From an uncultured Collinsella sp. (GTDB taxonomy: Bacteria > Actinomycetota > Coriobacteriia > Coriobacteriales > Coriobacteriaceae): DNA of 6,669 nucleotides. The notes below the pieces were generated by a model that was given only the letters and a program-made list of their open reading frames with translations, had not been told where the DNA came from and made no database searches. A program made the translations under genes and the position numbers. This document shows positions 1 through 5,998 of the stretch, piece by piece. Numbering within the stretch: the stretch's first letter is position 1; every line of letters begins with the position of its first letter. Location of the stretch: NCBI GenBank assembly GCA_900554985.1, contig USJQ01000059.1, positions 1 to 6,669 on the forward strand. The letters are read 5' to 3'.

Positions 1-1
1 G

Positions 2-1243
2 GCGGCTCGCGTCTGCCTGGTCCACTATCACGAGGTTGGACTTAAGGGTAAGAACCGCGCACATTTTGAGCATATCCTCATGGATAACATCAAGGCGGCC
101 TTGGCCGCCTTTTCCGTGAATGCCGTGTCTCGAATTTCCGGTTATATCCTCGTGACCTTTAACGAGCATCAGGCCGACGAGGCGGCTCGTGTCATTCGCA
201 CCGTTCCCGGCGTTGCTCGCGTGTCTTTGGCGTATCACACCAATCGCGACCCTCAGGAGTACTGTGCCGCCGCCGTGAAGGCGCTGCGTGAGTTTGGCCC
301 CTTCGATTCGTTTAAGGTGCACGCCAAGCGCTCCAATACCGACTATGAGCTCACCTCGATTGATATCAATCGACAGGTTGGCGAGGTGCTGTGCGAGGCG
401 TTCCCCGATAAAAAGGTTCAAATGCACGATCCCGACGCGATGGTTCACGTGCTGGTTGTTCAGGGTAGCGTTTATGTGTACGCGCGCTCCGAGCGCGGTG
501 TGGGCGGTCTGCCGGTGGGCTCTGCCGGTAAGGTCGTGACCCTGCTGTCATCGGGTATCGACTCGCCGGTGGCGACCTGGATGCTCGCGCGACGCGGAGC
601 CGTGTGCGTGCCGGTGCATTTTTCCGGTCGTCCGCAGACGCCAGATACCAGCGAGTATCTAGTGCAGGACATCATTCGCGCCCTTGAGCCGGGTGTCCAG
701 ATCGGCCGTCTGTATGTTGTGCCGTTTGGCGACTGCCAGCGCGAGATTTCGGTGACCTGTCCCAGCAACCTGCGCGTGATCATGTATCGCCGCATTATGT
801 ATTCGGTTGCCGAGCGCATTGCACACATCGAGGGCGCCAAGGCTATCGTGACGGGCGAATCGCTTGGGCAGGTTGCCTCCCAAACGCTTGAGAACATCAT
901 GGCCGTCAACGAGGCCGTGAAGATCCCCGTGTTCCGCCCTCTCATCGGTTCGGACAAGCAGGAGATCATCGCGCGCGCCGAGGAGATTGGTACGTTCGAT
1001 ATCTCGACTGAGGCCGCTCCCGACTGCTGCACGCTGTTTATGCCGCGCCGTCCCGAGACGCACGCTAAACTCGATGCCGTGCATGAGGCCTGGGAGTTGT
1101 TCGATCACGAGGAGATGATCGAGCGCCTGCTCAAGCAGACCGAGTACATCGACTTTGAGAGCAACACGTATAAGGCCCCTAAGACCTTAAAACGCAAACA
1201 TTCGGAGCTTGCTCCGCGTGAGATTTACCAAGATCACGAGTAA
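2..1243 (+). CDS. thiI: tRNA 4-thiouridine sulfurtransferase ThiI, 5' partial
   Basis: ThiI adenylates uridine 8 of tRNA and transfers sulfur to it from a cysteine desulfurase; in some bacteria it also supplies sulfur for the thiamine thiazole. The frame is open from position 2, and the codons before the first ATG (position 80) encode HEVGLKGKNR, the conserved N-terminal ThiI motif. The ATG at 80 is therefore internal and the true start lies just outside the window. In order come the N-terminal ferredoxin-like and THUMP regions, the PP-loop SSGIDSPVA (548-574; usual form SGGIDSPVA), GESLGQVASQTLENI (about 855-899), and the conserved cysteine region DCCTLFMP (1022-1045), which holds the likely catalytic cysteine equivalent to E. 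coli Cys344. The protein ends shortly after, so it lacks the rhodanese domain of the E. coli enzyme, like the shorter Bacillus type. It is cytoplasmic. The family call is secure; a role in thiamine synthesis is not shown. Confidence 0.95.
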   Translation, partial: AARVCLVHYHEVGLKGKNRAHFEHILMDNIKAALAAFSVNAVSRISGYILVTFNEHQADEAARVIRTVPGVARVSLAYHTNRDPQEYCAAAVKALREFGPFDSFKVHAKRSNTDYELTSIDINRQVGEVLCEAFPDKKVQMHDPDAMVHVLVVQGSVYVYARSERGVGGLPVGSAGKVVTLLSSGIDSPVATWMLARRGAVCVPVHFSGRPQTPDTSEYLVQDIIRALEPGVQIGRLYVVPFGDCQREISVTCPSNLRVIMYRRIMYSVAERIAHIEGAKAIVTGESLGQVASQTLENIMAVNEAVKIPVFRPLIGSDKQEIIARAEEIGTFDISTEAAPDCCTLFMPRRPETHAKLDAVHEAWELFDHEEMIERLLKQTEYIDFESNTYKAPKTLKRKHSELAPREIYQDHE

Positions 1244-1253
1244 ATTTGTGCAT

Positions 1254-1286
1254 AGACCGACGATGCGTCTGCATCGTCGGTCTTTT
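1254..1286 (+). terminator. Rho-independent terminator after thiI
   Basis: A perfect 13-bp stem (AGACCGACGATGC, 1254-1266, with its exact complement at 1271-1283) closes a four-base loop, GTCT. The right arm runs into TTTT (1283-1286). It lies 10 bases after the thiI stop codon, so it ends the thiI transcript and separates it from comEA. Confidence 0.88.
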
Positions 1287-1387
1287 GCTATCTGGGCATT
1301 TTGCGACTAAGTGTTCATTTGCTGACGTGTGCCTGAATAAATGGACAGATTTGTGCAAGATTTTGGTCGGCTTTTGGTTTGACCGCG

Positions 1388-1399
1388 AAAACCGGTTTT
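1388..1399. promoter_or_regulatory. 12-bp palindrome upstream of comEA
   Basis: AAAACCGGTTTT is a perfect 12-bp palindrome, 57 bases before the comEA start, in a more AT-rich stretch than the flanking genes. It could be an operator for a dimeric regulator of the competence genes, or chance. No good -35/-10 pair was found anywhere in the 1287-1443 gap, so its position relative to a promoter is unknown. Confidence 0.25.
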
Positions 1400-1443
1400 G
1401 GAGCGTGGCTGTTGCAGGGCTCTTTTCCTGACACGATGTTGTT

Positions 1444-1449
1444 GGGAGG
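1444..1449 (+). promoter_or_regulatory. Ribosome binding site of comEA
   Basis: GGGAGG lies seven bases before the ATG at 1457 and decides that start. An in-frame TTG at 1379 would add 26 residues with no resemblance to ComEA and has no comparable site. Confidence 0.8.
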
Positions 1450-1456
1450 TTTTGCT

Positions 1457-2170
1457 ATGGCGCAGCGCGAACAACACGAACGGGTCAAAAAGATGGACCG
1501 CTGGGCGGGCAAGCTGCTCGGTCATAAGGCAGTGGTGGTGGCGATGCTGGGCGTCATTGCGATGGCGAGCGGTTTGGCGATGGCGAACCTTGGCGGCGGT
1601 GCCGGCGGCGTGTCGTTTGAGCGCACTGATGGTTCGGGCTCGTTAGTGGAGCCGGGATCCGGCGATGCCTCGAGCGGAAAGACATCCGAAGGCTCTTCGC
1701 CTAAGGCGTCTGCCGCGGCAGAGGTCTATGTCGATGTTGATGGCGCCGTTGTGTCGCCCGGTGTATATCGCCTCAAGGATGGCGCGCGGGTGGCTCAGGC
1801 GATTGATGCCGCCGGCGGGCTGGCGCCCGAGGCAGACGTTACGGGGCTCAATCGGGCATCTAAAGTCGTCGATGGACAGAAGATTCACGTTCCAACGGTA
1901 GGGGAGCAGCAGGCGTCCATTGCGGAAGCCGATGTTGATGGTGGGGCTTCCGCATCGTCGGGCGTGAGTGGCGCTACAGGCCTAGTAAACATCAATACGG
2001 CAAGTGCGGCGGAGCTGCAGACGCTCTCGGGCATCGGGCCTTCTATGGCCCAGTCGATTATCGATGAGCGGACAAAGAACGGTGCTTTTGCCTCGGTTGA
2101 CGATCTGATGCGTGTGTCGGGAATCGGCGAGAAGAAGCTTGCCAAAATCAAAGATTGCATCTGCGTATGA
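1457..2170 (+). CDS. comEA: Competence protein ComEA, membrane-anchored DNA receptor
   Basis: ComEA binds incoming double-stranded DNA outside the membrane and hands it to the ComEC channel during natural transformation. The 237-residue protein has a short basic N-terminus and one membrane segment (about residues 25-45, AVVVAMLGVIAMASGLAMAN). A Ser/Gly-rich linker (about 46-88) leads to an SLBB domain (about 89-146, starting EVYVDVDGAVVSPGVY). A second linker leads to a C-terminal helix-hairpin-helix DNA-binding domain (about 176-234) that opens with VNINTASAAEL and carries two hairpins, LSGIGPSMA and VSGIGEKKLA. This order is typical of Gram-positive ComEA. The start at 1457 is set by GGGAGG. 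Its TGA overlaps the comEC ATG by four bases (ATGA), so the two are translated together. No comEB lies between them. The C-terminus, CICV, carries two cysteines close together. Confidence 0.95.
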   Translation: MAQREQHERVKKMDRWAGKLLGHKAVVVAMLGVIAMASGLAMANLGGGAGGVSFERTDGSGSLVEPGSGDASSGKTSEGSSPKASAAAEVYVDVDGAVVSPGVYRLKDGARVAQAIDAAGGLAPEADVTGLNRASKVVDGQKIHVPTVGEQQASIAEADVDGGASASSGVSGATGLVNINTASAAELQTLSGIGPSMAQSIIDERTKNGAFASVDDLMRVSGIGEKKLAKIKDCICV

Positions 2171-4503
2171 GTGCGACAGAGCGCGAGCATGTGATGCCTC
2201 CGCGGCCCTTGATGCCGTGGACGATGGCCCTGTGTGCCGGCATGTGCGTGAGCTGCGCTTTGGTGCTTAACGTGGCCGCTGATGCGCTGCTGAGGGAGCG
2301 GGTGCCGGCGGTCGGGCCGCTATGGGCCATTCCCATTGCGGCGGCGGTCTTCGTTGTGCTGGCTCAATCTTGTGCGCGGCTTGCCCCTTTGAAGCGGTGG
2401 CTGTATGCCGCGTCCGTCGGTCTCGTGGCGGGAGCGGTCGTCTCGGCGTGGTGGGCTGTGGGCACGCTAGGCGCCTCGAAGGCGCTCGACGGTCGAGCGG
2501 CAAGCAGCCTCGAGTTTGTCGTGCAGGGTGATCCATCCATAAACGACGACGTGTATTCCTATACCTGCGAGGCACGCGCGGACGGTAAGAACTTGGCAGC
2601 GGTTCGCCTATCGTGTGACCGCGAGCTCAAGGTCGGGGCGCACGTGCGTGTTATCGGTCGCGTTTCACGTTTTGAGAACGATGCGTTTGGACGATCGCGC
2701 GCGCTCCGAGGCGAGGTACGCAAGATAAAAGCCGTTCGGATTGTGTCGATCGATGAGGGTTCTCCGGGGCCGCTGCTTCGGCTGCGAAATGGGCTGCTTG
2801 CGTCCATCGCGCCTGCGACCGACCCGGCGCGTGCGCTCATAGCCGGTGTCGTCTGCGGTCGTTCGGCCGAGCTACGCGCCCAGCCGGCGGGCGACTGGTT
2901 TTCGGTAACGGGAACGGCGCATCTTATCGCCGTCTCGGGCAGCCATTTGGCTATCGTGGGGTTTGTAATCGAGGGTGTATTGCAAAAGACTCGGTGCTCA
3001 CGTGGTCTTCAGCGGGCGATATTGGCGATAACGCTTGTGGGCTACGCTGCCTTTACGGGCGCGTCTCCCTCGGCCGTGCGCGCGTGCTGCATGGTGTTCG
3101 CGACGCTTGTCGTAAACGGCGTGGGGCGTCGCCGGCACGGCGCATCGGCACTCTTCGTAACCATGTCCATCTTTGTGCTACTGCGACCGACGGTGCTGTT
3201 CGAGATGGGCTTTCAGCTTTCATGTGTCAGCGTCTTTGCCATTCTGTGCTTTTGCCCCTATGCGACCTACGCTTTGGGTGAGCTGGGTGTGCCATCGGGC
3301 GTTGCCAGCATGCTTTCCGTCACGCTGTGCTCGCAACTGGCGACTCTTCCCATTACCATTCCCGCCTTCGGTACGTTCTCGCTCATTGCTCCGTTGGCAA
3401 ATGCGGTCATCGGCCCGGTGGTGAGCGTACTGCTTGCTGTGTCCATCGTGCTGGTTCCCTTTTCGCTCGTGGGACCGTTGCGGACTTGGGCGCTCGTGGT
3501 GCCCATGATTGTCGCTCGCTGCGCCCTGTTCTTTGAGCAGCTCTTTGCTGCCGTTCCGGGCGCATCCGTGAGTGTGTCGCCCGATAGCGTGTGGATTTAC
3601 CTGGTGCCGTGTTTGCTGGCGGTTCTGCTGGTCTGGTGGCCGCGTCCCCGTGCACGTCCTATGGCGGTGGGGCTTGCATGCCTGGTGCTCTTGGCTGCTA
3701 TTCCGTACGTCTACTGGGATCGATTCGCTCCGCCTTCGGTGACGGTGCTCGATGTGGGCCAAGCCGATGCGATTCTTATCCGCCAGGGCGGCGTAGTAGC
3801 GCTCGTCGACTGCGGGCTCGACGAGCGCGTGGTAGCGGCGTTGGTTCGCAATAACGTGCACCATATCGATGCCGTCTTTGTGACGCATTGGGATGAGGAC
3901 CACTGGGGTGGTCTGCCTGCCGTGCTCGAACAGTTTTCGGTCGGAACGATTGCCGTGGCGGCGGATGCGCTGGAGGATGCTCCTGCCGAGGTATTGAACC
4001 GACCTGGCGTGGAGTATCGGCAGGTGCGCCGTGGGGATACGGTCGACATCGGTTCATTTTGCGGCCGCGTGATGTGGCCATTCAAGTCCGTGGATGGCGA
4101 GGGAAATGAGGACTCGCTTGTCCTGCTGCTCTCTTATGTTCAGGAAGGCAAGGGCCTGCGTATGCTCCTCACCGGTGATGCCGAGCTCGATCAAGAACGG
4201 GAATTCGTGCAGGAGGTGGGGGATATCGATGTACTTAAACTTGGGCATCACGGCTCTAAGGTTTCAGTCGATGGTGAGTTGCTGGACGTCCTGAAGCCCG
4301 AGCTTTCCCTTGCGAGTGCGGGTGAGGGGAATCGATACGGCCATCCGTCCGATGCCTGCATCGATGCCGTTAAGGAAGCGGGTGGTGTGTTCGTGCACTA
4401 TCGAACACGGCGACATTACCGTCACGCCGTCTGCGAATGGCTTTGCGATGCGATCCCAGAGACCGTGATGACATCGTTGGCGCGCGGCTGGCCCCTGGGC
4501 TAA
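2167..4503 (+). CDS. comEC: DNA internalization channel ComEC/Rec2
   Basis: ComEC is the polytopic membrane channel that takes single-stranded DNA into the cytoplasm. The start at 2167 gives 778 residues, the usual family size. The N-terminus has hydrophobic helices (about 10-105), then an extracellular OB-like region (DUF4131-type, about 115-200). The Competence domain (about 225-510) shows SGSHLAIVG (257-265), TGASPSAVRA, EMGFQLS and LPITIPAFGTFS. The C-terminal metallo-beta-lactamase domain (about 530-760) begins VTVLDVGQADAILIRQGG. It has the metal motif THWDEDHWGG (H574, D576, D578, H579), TGDAE (D671) and GHHGS (693-697). The domain looks intact and is the proposed nuclease for the non-imported strand. 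No Shine-Dalgarno sequence precedes 2167, but the ATGA overlap with comEA implies coupling. A TTG at 2155 in the same frame is less likely. Confidence 0.95.
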   Translation: MSATEREHVMPPRPLMPWTMALCAGMCVSCALVLNVAADALLRERVPAVGPLWAIPIAAAVFVVLAQSCARLAPLKRWLYAASVGLVAGAVVSAWWAVGTLGASKALDGRAASSLEFVVQGDPSINDDVYSYTCEARADGKNLAAVRLSCDRELKVGAHVRVIGRVSRFENDAFGRSRALRGEVRKIKAVRIVSIDEGSPGPLLRLRNGLLASIAPATDPARALIAGVVCGRSAELRAQPAGDWFSVTGTAHLIAVSGSHLAIVGFVIEGVLQKTRCSRGLQRAILAITLVGYAAFTGASPSAVRACCMVFATLVVNGVGRRRHGASALFVTMSIFVLLRPTVLFEMGFQLSCVSVFAILCFCPYATYALGELGVPSGVASMLSVTLCSQLATLPITIPAFGTFSLIAPLANAVIGPVVSVLLAVSIVLVPFSLVGPLRTWALVVPMIVARCALFFEQLFAAVPGASVSVSPDSVWIYLVPCLLAVLLVWWPRPRARPMAVGLACLVLLAAIPYVYWDRFAPPSVTVLDVGQADAILIRQGGVVALVDCGLDERVVAALVRNNVHHIDAVFVTHWDEDHWGGLPAVLEQFSVGTIAVAADALEDAPAEVLNRPGVEYRQVRRGDTVDIGSFCGRVMWPFKSVDGEGNEDSLVLLLSYVQEGKGLRMLLTGDAELDQEREFVQEVGDIDVLKLGHHGSKVSVDGELLDVLKPELSLASAGEGNRYGHPSDACIDAVKEAGGVFVHYRTRRHYRHAVCEWLCDAIPETVMTSLARGWPLG

Positions 4504-4506
4504 AAT
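4477..4506 (+). promoter_or_regulatory. Candidate holA promoter inside the end of comEC
   Basis: TTGGCG (4477-4482) and TAAAAT (4501-4506) are separated by 18 bases. The -10 box contains the comEC stop codon TAA. Predicted transcription would start near 4513, leaving a leader of about 34 bases with the holA ribosome binding site in it. It would let holA be expressed apart from the competence genes. The -35 matches the consensus only in TTG, so this is a candidate. Confidence 0.5.
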
Positions 4507-4532
4507 GGCACGGTACGAATTCGAGAGCCTGC

Positions 4533-4540
4533 GGGAGGGG
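4533..4540 (+). promoter_or_regulatory. Ribosome binding site of holA
   Basis: GCGGGAGGGG ends at 4540, six bases before the ATG at 4547. It rules out the in-frame ATG at 4505, which has no such site and would overlap the candidate -10 box. Confidence 0.8.
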
Positions 4541-4546
4541 AGCGCA

Positions 4547-5362
4547 ATGTCCGAAACCGGTCTGCTGCCGGCATATCTGATCGTCGGTACCGACGGCGTC
4601 AAGCGCGATCACGCCGTCTCGCGTATGAAGGCGCGTCTGGAAAAGTCGGGTATGGTCGAGTTCAACCTCGACGAGCGCGATATGACCAAAGACCCCGATA
4701 TCGAGTCGATTATCGGATCGCTCAACACCTTTCCCATGGGCAGCGAGTTTCGCCTGGTAATCCTTGACGGCTGCTCAAAACTCGCCAAAGCGATCTCCGA
4801 GCCGCTTGTCGACTATCTGGCGAGTCCCAGCCCCACGACGGTTTGTCTCATCATCGCCGACTCGCTTGCCAAGAACACGCGCCTGTATAAGGCGATCGCC
4901 AAGATCGACAAGAAGGCGGTGATCGATTGCTCCGGTACCAAGCGCTGGGAGCTACCGCGCCGCGTGCAGCAGATGGCGACGCGGCACGGCAAGTCGATCT
5001 CGACGGCGGCCGCCGAGGAGCTCGTCTCGCGTTCGGGTGAGAACACCCGCATGCTCGATAACGACTTGGCTAAGCTTGCCCAGATGGTCGAGGCGCCCCA
5101 GATTGAGCTTGCCGACGTTGAGCGCTGGATTGTACGTACGGCCGAGGTTCAGCCCTGGGACTTTCTCAATGCGGTCTCGGCCCGTGACATGCGCCGCTCG
5201 CTCGAACTCTTCAATCTACTGCCCGCCAAGAGCTACGTGTGGACCTACACGCTGTTGTGCGGGCGCATCCGTGAGCTGATCGTTGCCAAGGCGCTCGATG
5301 CGCGCGGACAGGGTCGTGAGCTGGCCGCAACGCTCAGTCTTGGCAGGTCAAGAATCACCTGA
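4547..5362 (+). CDS. holA: DNA polymerase III delta subunit, frameshifted near the C-terminus
   Basis: Delta opens the beta sliding clamp as part of the clamp-loader complex at the replication fork. The start at 4547 gives 271 residues before a TGA; the family is usually about 320-345 long. The N-terminal AAA+-like region shows LPAYLIVGTDGVKRDHAVSR (7-26) and FPMGSEFRLVILDG (62-75). The middle has LARNTRLYKA-like residues at 108-116, and the lid/collar boundary is SRSGENTRMLDNDLAKLAQM (161-180). The collar domain follows (about 200 on) with VQPWDFLNAV. Homology runs to ATLSL (261-265), after which six residues of out-of-frame sequence precede the stop. The missing end is found in another frame at 5341-5502. 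holA is normally essential, so a sequence or assembly error is more likely than a dead gene. The comEC-holA-rpsT setting is the usual one. Confidence 0.9.
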   Translation: MSETGLLPAYLIVGTDGVKRDHAVSRMKARLEKSGMVEFNLDERDMTKDPDIESIIGSLNTFPMGSEFRLVILDGCSKLAKAISEPLVDYLASPSPTTVCLIIADSLAKNTRLYKAIAKIDKKAVIDCSGTKRWELPRRVQQMATRHGKSISTAAAEELVSRSGENTRMLDNDLAKLAQMVEAPQIELADVERWIVRTAEVQPWDFLNAVSARDMRRSLELFNLLPAKSYVWTYTLLCGRIRELIVAKALDARGQGRELAATLSLGRSRIT

Positions 5363-5502
5363 CCTGGGCGCGCCGCTTTTCGATGGCAGAGCTCGTCGCA
5401 GCGCTCGAGGGCGCGGTCGATGTGGAGCTCGCGCTCAAGGGTTCGGCCGATTCTCAGACCGCGCTTTTGCTCTGGATTACGAACATCTTGAGAAAATCGT
5501 GA
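5341..5502 (+). pseudogene. holA: Displaced C-terminal part of HolA (after the frameshift)
   Basis: The frame one base back from the holA frame encodes 53 residues and a TGA at 5500-5502, beginning WQVKNHLTWARRFSMAEL and including VDVELALKGS. This matches the usual end of delta subunits, where a segment of the type PFxxKK...A..fs..eL is followed by a helix ending LALKG. It has no start of its own. Joined to the 265 residues upstream, it gives a protein of about 318-320 residues, the normal size. The join needs one extra base, or seven, at about 5340. Confidence 0.8.
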
Positions 5503-5551
5503 TGATACCTGCCTATTTGACAAATTCGTTCTATCCCTTTGAGGGGGAGCG

Positions 5552-5560
5552 TGCTATAGT
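5552..5560 (+). promoter_or_regulatory. Extended -10 promoter of rpsT
   Basis: TGCTATAGT is an extended -10 element (TG one base before TATAGT, 5/6 to consensus). Transcription would start near 5567, leaving a leader of about 70 bases before the rpsT GTG. No -35 is found at 16-18 bases upstream. A perfect TTGACA lies at 5517-5522, but 32 bases away. Confidence 0.6.
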
Positions 5561-5571
5561 AGGCGCTTGCA

Positions 5572-5608
5572 TGACCTCACCGTGTCTCAGAGGTGTCATA
5601 CATTTTTT
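5572..5608 (+). promoter_or_regulatory. Possible leader hairpin of rpsT with T run
   Basis: TGACCTC (5572-5578) can pair with GAGG-TCA (5590-5598, with TG bulged), and six T follow at 5603-5608. This could be an attenuator or a site of S20 autoregulation, which is known for rpsT in E. coli. The stem is short and bulged, so the call is weak. Confidence 0.25.
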
Positions 5609-5610
5609 GC

Positions 5611-5630
5611 AAGGAACTCGAAAGGAACTC
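5611..5630 (+). promoter_or_regulatory. Duplicated ribosome binding site of rpsT
   Basis: AAGGAACTC occurs twice, at 5611-5619 and 5622-5630, with an 11-base period. The second copy puts GGA nine bases before the GTG at 5636 and is the likely functional site. It supports GTG as the start over the upstream in-frame ATG at 5567. Confidence 0.65.
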
Positions 5631-5635
5631 CAGAA

Positions 5636-5902
5636 GTGGCAAACATCAAGTCTCAGAAGAAGCGTATCCGCACCAATGAGGCAGCTCGCATGCGTAACAA
5701 GGCTGTCAAGTCCGAGCTCAAGACGCTGACCAAGCACGTCCAGTCCGCCGTTGCCGAGGGCGACGCCGAGAAGGCCCAGGCTGCCCTCAAGACCGTCACC
5801 AAGCGTCTCGACATGGCTGCCGCCAAGCATGTTATCCACAAGAACCAGGCTTCCAACCGCAAGTCCGGTCTTGCCAAGCTCGTTAACAGCATCAACGCCT
5901 AA
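5636..5902 (+). CDS. rpsT: 30S ribosomal protein S20
   Basis: S20 binds 16S rRNA early in small-subunit assembly. The 88-residue length is exactly that of the family. The protein starts (M)[19 protein letters not shown] and ends with the conserved [20 protein letters not shown] block (64-83). It is rich in Lys, Arg and Ala and all-helical, as expected. The start is GTG: an in-frame ATG at 5567 would add 23 residues foreign to S20 and would lie at the predicted transcription start. It has its own promoter and a strong terminator, so it can be a single-gene unit within the holA-rpsT-lepA order. Confidence 0.97.
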   Translation: MANIKSQKKRIRTNEAARMRNKAVKSELKTLTKHVQSAVAEGDAEKAQAALKTVTKRLDMAAAKHVIHKNQASNRKSGLAKLVNSINA

Positions 5903-5936
5903 GTTGTAAATTTCACACCACACAGATTACGCGCAT

Positions 5937-5973
5937 AAATGGAGCCTGTTTTATGGAACAGGCTCCATTTTTT
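5937..5973 (+). terminator. Rho-independent terminator after rpsT
   Basis: AAATGGAGCCTGTT (5937-5950) and its exact complement (5957-5970) form a 14-bp stem with a six-base loop, followed by further T to 5973 (six T in all, 5968-5973). The A-rich left arm suggests that it could also act in the opposite direction. It ends rpsT, so lepA needs its own promoter. Confidence 0.9.
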
Positions 5974-5985
5974 GTACCGCTCGGG

Positions 5986-5991
5986 TAAGAT
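5986..5991 (+). promoter_or_regulatory. -10 box of lepA, consistent with a leaderless mRNA
   Basis: TAAGAT (TAnnnT form) ends seven bases before the lepA ATG. Transcription from this box would start at or within a base of the A of that ATG. No Shine-Dalgarno sequence lies before the gene, which agrees with leaderless translation, common in Actinomycetota. No clear -35 was found. Confidence 0.5.
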
Positions 5992-5998
5992 AGTCCGC

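Noticed and set aside
472..1108. Long minus-strand open frames across thiI
   Set aside because: They are shadows of a conserved GC-rich gene, with no recognisable domains.
80..1243. ATG at 80 as the start of thiI
   Set aside because: The conserved ThiI N-terminal motif LKGKNR is encoded in frame before it and the frame is open to the window edge, so the gene is partial rather than starting at 80.
1379..1456. Longer ComEA from TTG at 1379
   Set aside because: The extra residues do not resemble ComEA, and GGGAGG is placed for the ATG at 1457.
3220..3903. 227-residue minus-strand open frame in comEC
   Set aside because: It lies inside an intact, motif-rich ComEC and its composition (many His, Arg, Gln) is typical of an antisense shadow.
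5333..5345. Programmed -1 frameshifting in holA
   Set aside because: There is no slippery heptamer at the break, no evident downstream stimulator was seen, and holA is not known for this (dnaX is).
5567..5635. ATG at 5567 as start of S20
   Set aside because: It would add 23 residues unlike any S20 and lies at the predicted transcription start; GTG at 5636 gives the exact family length.
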